Of a stretch of 64,000 bases of DNA, positions 1 to 17,888 are shown piece after piece (the stretch's first letter is position 1; every line of letters starts with the position of its first letter). Location: NCBI GenBank assembly GCA_030340625.1, contig JAOPHQ010002290.1:242501-306500 (forward strand). Reading direction: 5' to 3'. The notes beneath the pieces were generated by a model, which saw nothing but the letters and a program-made list of their open reading frames with translations, ran no database searches and was not told where the DNA came from. The position numbers were made by a program, and so were the translations under genes. Source of the stretch: Merluccius polli. Taxonomy: Eukaryota; Chordata; Actinopteri; Gadiformes; Merlucciidae.

Positions 1-358
1 GTGGCCCATGGGCCCCTTTTGACTGGCTGGGTTTTCTGCACTGTAAACAAGGGGCCCCTGTTTTCCATGTATGTGTGTGTGTGTGTGTTGTCCCTATCAC
101 CACTAGTGTTGTGTGCTCCACAGGCAACCTGTCATTATGTAGGCCAGCCATGCAGGGCCTGCACGGTTGTTTTTTTGTGCTTTTTTCTCAGTGCTGAGTT
201 TGCTGGGGTTTGAGCCTGAGCATCTGGTGCCTTGAAGAAGGAGGGCGGGGGGGGGGGGGCGCTATTTATCAAACTGAAGCAAAATCTGTAGGGAACCCAC
301 TGGGAATGAAACATGGCCAACTATATTGGTTACCCCCCTCCCCAAATCCCCTTTTTTT

Positions 359-398
<40 letters not shown>

Positions 399-852
399 CC
401 TGTTATTCAAAGCTTTTTTGGGGGCCAAAAGGGGGCAGCGGGACCAAAAGAACTGGGATAGATTGGGTGGTGGGGGAGGTGGCTGTGGGGCGGTTGCCAT
501 AGCATTTGGCTTACACTATTCTCTATCACATACTGGGCGTCCGCTGTACTGTCTTAATAGCGGGGACTGTCACAGTAAAAACAAATCACAATCGCTGTCT
601 CATTGCACAATTCGCTGGCGCACGCTGTTGTTTTTCCTCTGCTTTCAGGATAGAGGAGGGACTGCAGAGCGCATTTCAAGAATCCAACGATGTCTTCTTA
701 GAAAGGCAGGCATGTTGGGATATGTTGTGTGCTATTTCTTGAATCAAACCTCAGACGTGACAGTTGTGTGTTAAGGATGATGAATAGATGTTTAGGATTT
801 CTTGTTTTTACTGTAGGCAGGGCGCAGAGAGGCCCATGTGCTGGATTGCTCA

Positions 853-935
853 CAACAACAAATCAAATCCAACTTTATTGATGGAGCGCTTGGCGTGCAT
901 ACTTAACAAGTGAGACAACACAAGACAAACACACA
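853..935. repeat. dispersed fish repeat remnant with AGCGC core
   Basis: The block reads CAAATCAAATCCAACTTTAT followed by a GGAGCGCTT core and runs into a CA tract. Fish genomes have many copies of a repeat beginning CAAATCAAA...CTTTATTTGTATAGCGCTT, probably the tail of a SINE or LINE. The assignment rests on memory of that sequence, not on a search. Confidence 0.4.
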
Positions 936-1446
936 CACATACAAACAAACAGCCATGTGTACGCCTGTATAAATGAACGTCCACATTCTCTGTCTCATGT
1001 GAAGCACACAGAATATTCTGTGAGCAACTTCAGCGGGCAACACAACCGCTTCAAACCAACCAACCACCGAGGAGCTAGTGTGTCAACTTTTTTAGTTTTG
1101 TGCCTGAGCAGTGGAGTGGGGAATGGAGACGAGAACCGCACAGTCAAATCAACAGCAATAATTCTTGAGTTTGAAAAGAAAGGAGTGGCAGTTTATTGAA
1201 CTTTATTCTCAACAAGAACGATCTCAGGTCTCTCTCACACACACACACGCACACACATGCACACATGCACACACACGTTCAAGCTGAACAAGACAAAACA
1301 AAAATAATAAGTCAGCTAAAGCACAGCCATCTCCTACATCTCCTACTCTCAATGACCTACATACAGTTCAACTGACCCCCCCCCCCCCCCCCCTCCTTCA
1401 CCCTCACACCCCTCCACCCCTGTCCAAGAGAGAGACAAGGCTCTCT

Positions 1447-1487
<41 letters not shown>

Positions 1488-2408
1488 CCTATTCTCACTC
1501 ACACTTTCACATTCTCACTCTCACACACTTTTTTTGTCCTTTCTCATATCTCCGCTGGCAGTGCCTTCTCAAAGAAAACATGTTTTCTTTCTTCCATGTT
1601 GAAGACTTTCTCGCAAAAACACACACACACACTCACACACGCGCACACAGTACGACTGCTGCGCTTGCAAGTGGAGCACAGTGGCTCCATTCATTCGGTG
1701 GCGGTGTTGTTTGCTGTGCTCCACTTCTCAAACACAAGAGTGCAAATAGAGCTCGCAATGGTTCTGTCCCCTCCCTGCATCTGCTCTCTGCTCTCTGGCC
1801 GCGCCGCCGCCACAGCCAGCCAACCCACATCCACGTTCTGTGTAACATGACTCTTGTTTTGGGTTCTTTCGCCCAACAGCACAACACGCCCAGCATAAAT
1901 GTGACGGGCATGATGGGTAGGAAGGGGGGCCGGGGTCTTGTCTGGATGCAAAGAAAAATAATATAGCTAATGTATGGGACGTAAAAACGTCCCCCTGGCT
2001 GAAGAGTGGAGGGGGGTGAGGGAGGGGGGGGGGGCAGAGAGAGATAGAGATGGAGAGTTAGAGAAAGAGAGAGACCCAGCAATGCTTTACAGATTCCAAA
2101 CGCACAGGATGGGAGTCTAACCAACACTCCCATACCCCTCTTCTCCTTCTCCCTCTCTCTGATTTCTAGCTCTTTTGCACACACACACATGCACGCACGC
2201 ACACACACACGTGCATGCACCATTGGCGTTGCGTGTTGCATGAGGTTAGTTAGAATAAAACGTTCCTGCTGAGAGGGAGCGACTGATCAACAGGATACCA
2301 AACCTTCCCCTCTGTTTTTTTCCTCTTTTCTGGTCTTTGCTTTTCTTCCCCATGTCAGAGTCAACCTTTCCCCTAGTTTGAGTTTTCTTCCTTCTAGTGT
2401 GTTTTCTT

Positions 2409-2452
<44 letters not shown>

Positions 2453-2891
2453 CCTTCCCCCCTGGGTTGTGGTTTGTAGGCTGGTTTGGAGTTGTGTTGT
2501 TGTAGTTTAGGAACCATGTCTATAGCTGAGTGCTGGGAGGACAGTGGGAGGGTAGGGGTGGGAGGGGGGGAACTGAAACTCTTTGACCTTCCATGTTGAA
2601 TTGCAGGTGTGGGGCTGTAATGGTGGACCAGCTCGTTTGCTCCATGGCTCTGTGGCCGAGTCACTCTCCATCTAGTGGTGAAAGGTGTTGGCTTGCAGAC
2701 CGAGGCCACTGTGTCCTTCATCCACCTCCCCCACCACCTCTCTCTCCCTCCCCCCACCCTCTATCTCCTCACACTGGGGGTGTTAGTGGAAGGGAAGAGG
2801 ACCATCTGCTGCTCCAGTTGCCCAGTAACTGGACAACAACCCTCCCCTTTTGGCCTACTTCCACACTGTCCATTGTCTCAACCCCCGACAC

Positions 2892-2893
<2 letters not shown>

Positions 2894-2956
<63 letters not shown>
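2894..2956. repeat. (GT)n microsatellite
   Basis: A 63-bp near-pure GT run, followed by imperfect GT sequence to about 2992. It produces the long Cys-Val and Thr-His open frames nearby, which are not genes. Confidence 0.95.
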
Positions 2957-2963
<7 letters not shown>

Positions 2964-3778
2964 TGCCTTTGTGTATGTGTGTCTGTGTGTGTGTTAGAGG
3001 GTGTTCGGACATGTTGTGCAAGTGTGACTAACTCTAAAACTAGCACATGTATGTTCTTGTTTGTTTTTTTCTGGGATCTGTTGATGATGATTATGTGTGT
3101 CTGTGTACATGGTGTGTGTGTATGTGTGTGCACGATGTGTCTCTCTGTGTCCACCTGAAAGCAGAGCCAAGTATTGTGCTGGGCTTTCCTGTGGGAGCCC
3201 CAGGAGGGACCCACACCCCCCCCCCCCCCCCCCCGGCCCATTGGGTGGAGGGCTGGAGCGGGTGAAGGCTTTGTACCGGGACATCACAGAATTATAGGCC
3301 AGAGGTCTCACACTGGTACATCTAAAGGATAAACTTCCTCCCCAGACGTGTGTGCACGCACTCACACACACACACGCACGCACACGCACACAAACCCTGG
3401 CTTTGCACTGAAATACCATTTTTCCCATACAATTCTCCATTTTGTCTCATATTTGCATTAAATATCAAAATTTGGCCATGACTTCCATTCCATAGACTGT
3501 GTTCCCGGCGGTAGTTGAGACCCAAGGCCTGCAGGGTCAGTGGCGTGTTGTCCTGGGCGGTGAACCCTGTGGTATATGGAGCCTCTGCAGGCCACAGGCC
3601 GACAGATGCTACCCTTGGCCTAACTGAGCTTCTGGGCACTTTCACATTAGGTACGATTGCTTCATACCATGGCCGACCCGAGTACCCGAGTACACCTGCG
3701 TATCTACACACCTGTGTCATGCCTCCGTCGCCCTCTCCCCCATACACACACACACACACACATACATACGCACACGCA

Positions 3779-3814
<36 letters not shown>

Positions 3815-4690
3815 AACACACAAACAATTGTGCAAACACAAAAAATGCAGATACAGACACATATGTCACCTCTTCTTAGCCTGGCCTCCGGCGACAATTC
3901 AGACAAAGTTAACCTTTCCTCCCAGATCGGTGAGAGGTGAGGGCCCACCCCCTGAGGGGTGTAGGGGTAATTGAAATTGATAATTTTTCTCACGCCAGTG
4001 GAATGTGTCAGTGGTTCCCCGCCTCAGGTTCTGTGTGGATGGCACGCCAGACACCGTGTTTATAGGTGACAAGTTTACAAGAGAGATCTTTGACTTTGTT
4101 GACTTTGACTTCTAATGGCTTCAGTGGAAGAAGAAGAAGGAAAAGAAAGTGCTGTGTCAGATGTCCTGCTCTGCATTGCTTTTATTACTGTTTTCATAAC
4201 CCAATCCTCATTGCATAATAATCAGTGTGGGGGAAGTGGGGTGGGGGGAGGGTTAACAAGCCGGTGATGGGGAGATTTGGGGGGAGGGCGGATCAAACTT
4301 TGCCATGGGGGTTGTTTTTGTAGTTGCGGCATTTGTGTATGTGTGTGTATTTATTTGTGTGTGTGTGTGGGGGGGAAACTGATAGAGATCTGATGTAGCT
4401 GAGCCATTATGCTGTGTGGAGGTGGACAGTAGGGTCTGCAACGCTGTGTGGCTAATGCTAATCCCACAATGGGCTGACTCTGCACTGAGGCCATGCAAAC
4501 ACCAGCCTCACCCCCTGTTAAGGGCTATGACTGCTTTTCACTCTGTGGTCCGTGTGTGTGTGTGTTTGTGTGTGTGTGATGGTGCCAGTATTGGTGTGCC
4601 ATTGGATCTGTGACATAGCGCATAATTGCGTCCCTTCAGGTGTTTTTGCAAATGTATGCGTGTGTGTGTTTGAGTATTGTGTGTACTTTT

Positions 4691-4733
<43 letters not shown>

Positions 4734-6695
4734 CAGATGGGTAATCCTGTGTACAAACTCATTGATTTTCCCCCATTCCACAGGAAGTGTCTGGTTATTG
4801 ATTCTCAGGGACAATGATGTCACTCCAGACGATATGAGCTGTTTGCTTATCCATGATTGGGGACGAGGTGCACACTTGTCAAATAGCTCGCTGCTGCGCC
4901 ACTCTCACTCGGTGTGTGCGCTACCAATGCCGTCCTCGAACCCACCCACCCCCTCCCCTCACCCTCACCGGTCCCCATTAAGCTGTGACATTAGTTGCAA
5001 TGTGAAAAATGTGTTTCTCTCTGGATATATCTCTCTCTCCCTGTGTTTCTCTCTGGATATATCTCTCTCTCACTCTCTGTATATATCTCTCTGTATGTCT
5101 CTCTATCATTCGCTCTGATGGGAAAAAAAGACAAAATTGTGTTTACTACTACACTGAGGTTGTAGTAACATTTTTGTTTTTTAAATTGTGCTTTTCTTGT
5201 CATTTCTCATTCTTTCTCCCTTGTTGTTTTCTTCCCTCTGTTCTGTTCTTTAGTTTCAGTTTCCCTCGGGCAAGTTTGCACAACCTCTCCTTCCTTTCAA
5301 GTCGCATCAGTATACCAAGACATGAAGTATGTTTTTGAAGGTTTTCAATCAACGCCTCATACTACGTGACCCGCCAAAACCCAACAAACAATGCATGTCT
5401 GCCAAAATGGTCCTTTTTAAAAAACAACTATTTAGTGATTTACCCCACCAAGACCCCCGCTATATATAGTCGCCCGCCTCTGAATACCAAACAATGACCT
5501 TGATGTGATCGTCTGCTATCATCTCACCTTTGTCAACTCAAAAGCACCTTTTCTGATGAGGCGTCAAGATGTGGCCATCAGATTGCGAGGTTAAATGATT
5601 GACTTATTCAGGTGGTTGAACTCTGTAGTCCATCAATAAAATGGCATGAATTCTTTAAGGAAAAGTGGGTAAAGTTAATTGTTTTTCTGTACAAAAGGGC
5701 AATCACATTTCTGCAGAAATCATGCAGAAATTACCAAAAACAAAGCGCTTGGAAGTTTTTACAGCTGTGAACCATTACTGATTAACTTTTTTGATATGCT
5801 AAGAGCTTGCCAAAACAGTTATCTCTCTTTCTTAACTTTAACTACCTGTAGAAATCCCCTGTGCTGGTGAGAGAGAAGGCCAGGCACTGTTGGGGGAAGA
5901 CATCGGAGCTGTTGGTTTGTCCCCTTCTCTGGTCTGTGCAGGTCCTGTTATTGATTAACAGCAGAGCAAACATCACTACCAACACTGGCACTGGAGTGAC
6001 ACACACACACACACACACACACACACTTATGCCGGGGTTATGGGGTCCATAGGAAAAGTTTTCCCCAAGTAAGAAGAAACAACATTTAGGTGAAATCCGA
6101 ATAATAATACAAAATGAATGTTCCCTTTAATGGTGCATTGCCATAACTGTGAGTCCACACCTTTATAACATGGACTTGCAGGAGGACAAGAGTTTTGTGT
6201 TCTATATGTGGGGACTTTAAAAGAAGATGATTAAACTTGCTCTCTCTCTCTCGGTTCAGCTCTTGGAGCCAGATAGATCCAGATTGTGTCTGAAATACAT
6301 TCCTTTCCAGATTGAATTGTTGGATAGTCACTTTGGTGCACTTAGGTTACATTTTTGCTGAAACGCACTCTTTTGTTCATCCATGATTATCATTCATCTA
6401 AAGTTGAACTTGGTTTCCTCTGAAACATACATTCTGACATGTTGTTGTGTACAAGGTCTGCGTAGACTTTAAAGTTACGAGGAATGTGCTATCTTTACCA
6501 CTGGATGGGACATATAGACATAGCTGCAAACCTTTTTTTTTGTATGTGTAAGCATTTCACTTCTCTTTTGTATATGTATACACTACAGCCATGACTGAGC
6601 AACATAAACACAGGCTCTCTCATGTCATGTGTGTTTGGTTTTTGGGAACTGACTGGATGGAGTCTAAAGAGGCCAACTTGTGTGTGTGTGTGTGT

Positions 6696-6730
<35 letters not shown>

Positions 6731-7568
6731 TTTATGGATGTTTTGTACACCGTCTCTATTTGCAAACGCTGAGTGGGCAGATTTAGCGTGTCTCACCATG
6801 TATGTCGTGTTCTTCATATGCATGCATGGGTAAGTGTACTATGGTGAGGAAATCTATAGCTGGCATTAATATTAAGCTGGTATTATTTGCATAGAGAAAA
6901 TAAATGACTGAAGTTTGTGATTGAGAATAGGTGAAGACTGGATGGACATTGGATAACAAAGTTGCAGAACTTAACAGAAGAGATATTGATAGGCTGGTTC
7001 ATGTTATGTCCATTTTCTTATAACAATTATCTTCTTTCTTCTAACATCAACAATGTAAATTTACCTACAGACCTTTATTAGTTCAAAACTATTTCATAAT
7101 TGTGAACATATTTATAACATAGGTTATATGAAATAATGCAGCTGAGACTGGTACTGAAACTGCAAAGGGGGAACTCTTACTCAATTAAATCAAAAACAAA
7201 TTTCCTAAAAGTAATTCACTGCGTAGTGTGTACACTACAGTGACCTTTTAAATTGTCTTTATTACTATGTTATTTAGCTCAGTTTTCTTTGCTACAAACA
7301 ACACACACAAAAAAAAACATATCAGCCAGTGGAAAGTGTGAATCACTGTGACAGACAATGAGGAAAAGAAACTGAAGCTTGTGTTTCCGATGTATCAAAC
7401 ACGACATTTCATAAACAATTAAATATTAACGGGCCCTAACAGCGAGCCATTGTTCCCGCCGTTCGCTTTGTTCTGCCTTCAAGTCCTAGAGGTTCATCGC
7501 TTATTGATGAGGAAACAGGAGACGGCTGAACTGGTTCCGATGCGTACCTGTGACGATGGATAACGTCT

Positions 7569-7909
7569 CCCCTATTCAAACACGGCACACCTATTCAAAC
7601 ACGGCACACCAGTCGAAATACCCCCCGCCGCTTCACAGCAGGTTGATAAAATGGCTGGAAGACGGCAGATAGGGGCAGATACAGCCTGAGTTCAAGCGTT
7701 TATTATAGTTTTAATTGGTGTCTGTGATTCATCAGACATGGATTCCTTCTAGGTTAGCTTCAGTCTTATCTTCAGTGGTGACCTCAGCGTAAGCGTAAAT
7801 GTTGGCTTCAGTGTTCGCTTCAATATTAGCTCCTGTTAGCTTCATAATTGACTACAATGTTAGCTTTAGCATTGACTACAGTATAAGCTTCAGTGTTGAC
7901 ACAAGGTTC
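7569..7909. repeat. short tandem duplication and degenerate TTAGCTTCAGT array
   Basis: Around 7574-7612 the phrase ATTCAAACACGGCACACC occurs twice in tandem. From about 7740 to 7905 a loose unit resembling TTAGCTTCAGTNTT recurs about ten times with substitutions and variable spacing, for example GTTAGCTTCAGTCTT, TTGGCTTCAGTGTT and TAAGCTTCAGTGTT. It looks like an old, decayed minisatellite. Confidence 0.5.
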
Positions 7910-7989
7910 ACAGGGTTTTATGCTCACCTGATTTTAACTCAGTGGCTTGTTTAGTAGCAGGGAACATTAGCCAGTAAGCTGCCTTTATC

Positions 7990-8029
7990 TTGTTGTTGTT
8001 TTTGTTGTTGTTGTTGTTGTTGTTGTTGT
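7990..8029. repeat. (TTG)n microsatellite
   Basis: About 13 TTG units with one interruption of extra T residues near 8001. Confidence 0.9.
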
Positions 8030-11000
8030 CAAGCATTAAGATTGGACGTTAATCATTGACCCTTTCAGTGTTTTCCCAGAGACAGCACCAGGGATAGGTC
8101 ATATTGTTAAGGGTTTTATGCTGCTGTTATGAACTCTATAGTCTCTGAACAACAGGTTTTTGGACAGGCTCCCAGTAAGTCATATGTGCTCAGTCAGCAA
8201 AGCTAGTTCCTTGTCACGGGGGGGGGATAGATGTGCATGCCGACAGTGGTGCATTATCTTTTAAAGTTGTTAATTATCTAGTGCTGATATAAGAGTCTTA
8301 TAAGTGCTCTGTTAGTTGGCAAAATGAGGGGTTGCAGTGCTAAGCCGGCTGTGGATCTTGCAGCACCTTGGAGTTTTTTATTATTTTAATTTTTTGATGT
8401 GAAACAGGCCTGACATTTCTTCCCTTTGAACTCTTAGCAGTCCCCCTTTTGGGAGATGGAAATCTCCTGTGATTGCCATAGATGAACATTATGAGACAGC
8501 AATATCAGGGAGAGGGGATTACTGGGAGTTGAAAGAGAAAGGGTGGTGGTGGTGGTGGTGGTGGGGTTAGGCTGTGACATATTGGAAAGGGCAGATAGGT
8601 ATGGGGCAGTGGAAGGACCTGGGTGATGTTTTTCAAACCAAATCGTTGCTGTCACATCACGCTAAAGATAGCAACAGGAATATTTAAACATTTTCTGTTA
8701 TTCTATGATTCTTCCCCTTTTCTCTCTCCCGGAGATAGCAGTGTTGCGACAGCTGCCCTCTCACTGGCGAAATAACATCCAGGTGGGGGGTGGGCTCTTC
8801 CTCACGTGCTGACAGCATCGCAGGCCCACCACCGCCACGCCTTTTCCCTCCTGTAATAAAGACTCTACACGCCAAACTAACACAAAACCACAGTGAGAGG
8901 GCATGTGTGAGCCGAGCCACAGCTGAACGAAGTAAAAAAAAAAAAAAAAAAAAACCCTAAAAACACGGGGAGCTCTCAAGTTGTTGTTTTCTTTGGTCTG
9001 AGAAAGCCCTGGGGGGGGGGGCTGTTACCCCATCCACCCCAGTTACCCCCCCCACCCCACCCGTTACCCCACCTTCCCCTTTTCTTCCCTTCACTGGGCT
9101 CTCCTTTGGGTCTCAGGTTCCACTGGATGGAAGGGAACACAGCTTCCTCCTGGAGTCCGTCTGGTCTGCGCTGGTCCAGGACCCGTTGGTCTGGGGGGGG
9201 GTTAGGGGAAGGCTGGGAGAGAGGGGGTGCGGTGGTGGGGTGGTGGGGTGCTGGCTGGTGCTTGGCAAGCCCCCTGCTTTACTCAGATAGCCTGCCAAAC
9301 TACACAGAGATCAGAGGTGGGGAAGGGTGGGGGTTTGGGAAAAGAGAGAAGAAAAGGGGTCCAAGAGTCAGAAAATAAGGCCGAAAGTGAGCGGCCGTAG
9401 TCCTGCTCTTTCCCCCCAAAGTATATTCCTTTACAGTCAATCATACGTTATAGTTTGGCTTATACTGCATCATGGTTTTGTGGCTCAGCAGTTCATTAAT
9501 AGTGGGTGTGTTGTTGTTGTTTAGTTTTTTTTATATGAATATTAGTTGTTGCGTCTTGGCCAGGGAAGGGTTAACTCTCTGTTGCCCGGTCTGAAGCCTG
9601 TTATGTTAAGTGCTTTAGTGATCGTTGAACAAGCTGAAACCCAGAGTGTGTTTGATGAACCAGGGGTAAAGGTGGGGGGGCTGCCCACTTAGTCCACAGT
9701 TTTCACTCTCACCCTGGGAGTGACGTTTCCACCGTGTCTATAGCTAGAGATCCTAGTATGGATTCAGTTGTTTCTCTTCTGGTGAGTATAGAGAATAAAC
9801 TTGAGGGAGACAAGGTCCAAAAGTGATTTGTTGATAAAGTTCATTTGTGTTTTCCACAGAAGAATGTTGTTGTTGTTTTTGTTTTTGTTTTTATTGTTGT
9901 GAATGTTGTTGTGTATTGGCAGACCTTGTTTTTTTTTTTTTTTTTACTGTTTTTGTTTGCTGTCAAGTTATATTCACAGTGCTTAAGGTTGCAAGAAAAA
10001 ATGGCAACTTTTTTTCTGAAATGGATCAGAAATAATGCGCTCAACATACTTTTTTTCGCTTGAAGAACTTTTTTTTCAGAGGGGCAAGTGAAGCAGAGGA
10101 GGCGAGCAAAAAGATTGGTTCCTGTTAACTGTTGTTCTCTCTTGTGATTGGTGGAGGCCTGTTGCTAGGCTTATGTCATTGTGTGAGAGTTTTCTGCTTC
10201 CTCTACTCTGTTATGCGACAGGTCAGGTTTGAACGGTTGGGTTGGACTTCAACCACTTGTTGAACATTTCCACAGTTTGTGGTCTCACACAGCTGGTATT
10301 CATATGCACTGATATTAATCCTCACAACTTTAATCGTCTTTATTAGTTAAAAGCATTGGAAAAATTCAGCTGTGCTCTTAAAACATTATTTAAACTTTGA
10401 TTATTAAAGCTGTTGTTTTTAAAAACCTTTATTTTTACTTGACAGGGTCATTCAGAGTATGATAGAGTATAATAACACGTATTTAAGCTCTAAGGCAGAA
10501 TAACCATGTTTGTATGATAAACTTAAAACTACAGCAATACATTTTGAAGAAATGTAGGAATCCATTTTATATATCAGACTTTTTTGGTCTGTACATAAAC
10601 AAACATTAAAAATAAAAGCCAGTTCATTATATTTGGTCAATCAATCTCCTTAAAAATGGCTATTAAGTAAATATTTGACTGTACTCAGCTATAAGTCTTT
10701 TTTTCTGCTGTGTACATTTCTCCCTATATTCATCTTACTTTGTTGAAGTTAGCTTTCACTCATTTCATTCTCCTAAAAGCATTATATGAAAAATGATGTG
10801 CAGTGAATAGAAAGTTATATAACACAAGCACAAGCACTCTTACAAAGTAACACTGTGCAGGTTAATGGCATATAATAGTACAGTGTATTAAACACGCTTG
10901 AAAACAAGCTTGGTTCCATTTGTATAATACAATATATAATACAATATATTTAGCCCTTAGCACACAATCTGTTGTGTGATGTTAACTCCACTAGTTCTGT

Positions 11001-11593
11001 AAAGGAACTATGCTGTTCCTCAGGGAATGTATTGTCTGCACTGGCCCTGATTGCCATTGCTGTAATGTGTGAGCATTAAAGAGAGACAATCTGCGCTCTC
11101 AACGATGACACAATGGACTGGTGACTCTGCGATCTTGCATACTGATTCTTGTCAGATGGACAAACATCTCCGAGTATCTCTATGACAACTGTGTGTGGGT
11201 GTGTGTGTGTGTTTGTGCGTGTGCTGTGCATGCGCTGTTGCATGTGCCACCGCAAGCTAAATAGGGATTGCAAGCTGAACAGTTTGAGAACCACTGGTAA
11301 AGAAGAAGATTTTAAACAGAAACAACTGTTAACATATATATGCTAGATCTACTGTACAATAATGTACTGTTGAAAAACAACATGCATACACGTAAACACA
11401 CAGATGGTCGCGGGTGACATGGGCACAGTACAACTGCATGGCTAACTTGTGTACGTGTGTATGTGTGTTTGTGTGTGTGTGTGTGTGTGTGCACGTGTGC
11501 GTGTGTGTGTACTTGCTCTTTGACAATAGTGGTATGCCGCCCCAACAGTAGACGGTAGCTCCGGGCCCCAGGTGTGTTTTATGTGAAAGGCCT

Positions 11594-11594
<1 letters not shown>

Positions 11595-11691
<97 letters not shown>

Positions 11692-11695
11692 TGTG
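11595..11695. repeat. (GT)n microsatellite, about 100 bp
   Basis: Roughly 45 uninterrupted GT units, one GTAT break near 11684, then more GT and a G-rich tail. Confidence 0.95.
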
Positions 11696-12030
11696 GGGGG
11701 GTGTGGGTGTGGGTGTGTGCATGTGGCTAGATGCCCAGCGCTGACCAGCCTCTTCTACTGCTGCTCTGCTGAGCCACTGGGCTCTGGGCTGGCCCATCAG
11801 AGTGCTGACTGCAGCCATAGGGGGGCATGTTTACTGCTACACACCACCCAACCAACCCCATCGGATGAGATGTGGCTCTGGGGTGGCCCTAGAGCCAGGG
11901 TGTGTGTGTGTGTGGGGGGGGGTTAGGCCTACACAATGAACATGCTGAATCTGTGCTGGGCGGTGGGGATGGGGTGGAGTGGGAGTGAAGGGGGCGACTG
12001 GCCAAATCCAGCCAACCAGGCTTAGGCTCT

Positions 12031-12238
<208 letters not shown>

Positions 12239-12322
12239 TCTTGTCTGGCTGGGTGACAGCTTAGTGGCCTGTCCCACCCTGTCCTCAAAATCCCCAACCC
12301 AAAATTAACTGAATGGTCAGGA

Positions 12323-12324
<2 letters not shown>

Positions 12325-12391
<67 letters not shown>
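12325..12391. repeat. (TA)n microsatellite
   Basis: About 33 TA units, only 90 bp downstream of the 204-bp GA tract. Confidence 0.95.
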
Positions 12392-12392
<1 letters not shown>

Positions 12393-13026
12393 CCCCCCCT
12401 CTCCCCATCCACAATCTCCTGACACACACACATCCCAGCCCAAACACGCATCCAGGCCATTTGTCAGATAGAACATACTGAATGCCATCTGACATATTCA
12501 TTACAGAGATATGATACGACGTAAAATGACGTCTCTTCTCCGGGAGTCATTTCTACCAATGGATCAGTGGATGGTGCTGGCAAACACTGAAGTTTGTCTT
12601 GCATATATATATACAGAACATGCTGTCATGTTTTTCCTCAACAGATAAAACGTATCGAGTGGGTCAGTGAGTCACTGAATGGGTGAGTGAGTGAATAGGT
12701 GAGGGAGGCAGTGAGTGGCTCAATGAGTGAGTGGCTGAATGTGTTATTGTCAGACTTGGAGGGGGGGAGAAAAAAAAGCTCATTTTTATCTCTGCTTCCC
12801 CTTGGCTTTAAAGAAGTCATTTAACCCTCCTGATTGGCTGAGCCTTGCCATTATCAGCTCAGGTCTGGTCGGCTGTGGAGCAAAGCCACTAACTGAACGG
12901 CTGCTGTTGTTGTTGTTGTCGACGTCGTCTTGTTGCAGTAGAATAACCCTGCAGGTATACCATGTGTGTATGCTTGTGCTGATCACTGCACTGCCCTGTT
13001 TACTCCAGGCTGGGCTGGGCTGGGCT

Positions 13027-13053
13027 GGGGGGGGGGGGGGGGGGGGGGGGGGG
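13027..13053. repeat. poly-G tract
   Basis: A run of 27 G after three GGGCT units, about 420 bp upstream of the SESN1 promoter CCAAT boxes. It could form a G-quadruplex on the + strand. Confidence 0.9.
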
Positions 13054-13464
13054 TGCGGTCACTGAACACAACACTCTAGAGAATGAGGGGATGTGGGGGT
13101 GTGTGTGTGTGTGTGTGTGTGTGGGGGGGGGGGGGGTTGTTGACGCTGTCTGTCTGCAACATGCATGCATTGACAGTGTCCAGCAATTTTTTTCCTGTAG
13201 TCTGAAGTGGTATTCCTATCTCAACATACATAGCTTGATGTAGCCCAGTGAGTGACCTAATTGCATAATAGCAACGCACTAGGCGCATGAGCTGTTCGGA
13301 GTACAGAGGGTTGTTGCGCAACGATAAATGCAATCGTGATCAATAGCGAGAAGGGAACAAAAGAAAGGCAAAAGTGATGCTGTTTTCTTAGGAGAGGTTG
13401 AGCTCGGCTCACGTTCAGACCCCCTATCTCCTCACTCCGCTCCCTCCCGCCCTCCCTACTTCCC

Positions 13465-13560
13465 CTGTCGCCATTGGCTCAGCGAGGTCTGTTCTCGTAC
13501 GGGGATTGGCTGAGGCGCACGTCCGTCAGGGGCGCCTCCGCTTATTTACACAATGTATGC
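13465..13560 (+). promoter_or_regulatory. SESN1: probable promoter of the short SESN1 isoform
   Basis: Two inverted CCAAT boxes (ATTGG at 13473-13477 and 13505-13509, in GCCATTGGCTC and GGGATTGGCTGA contexts) sit 32 bp apart in a C-rich, CpG-containing stretch. A TATA-like TTATTTA follows at 13542-13548. This paired NF-Y type layout ends about 145 bp before the ATG at 13693. Known biology: vertebrate SESN1 uses alternative promoters, and some isoforms are p53- or FOXO-responsive. I did not identify a clear p53 element here. Transcription start mapping would settle the assignment. Confidence 0.5.
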
Positions 13561-13692
13561 TGGGAGAGAGAGAGGCGGTGTGCTGTGGGGCTGCAGCAGC
13601 TGAGGACGGAGCAGCTCTTCACCTTCAGGAACAAAGACCTCCAGAAGAAGATACCTCTGGTGCTCCTTCCCACCCTGGACCCACTGAGGAAC

Positions 13693-17888
<4,196 letters not shown>

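Noticed and set aside
957..1199. 80-codon open frame as a possible upstream SESN1 exon
   Set aside because: The translation has no resemblance to the long-isoform N-terminus of SESN1, and no phased donor leads to exon 2.
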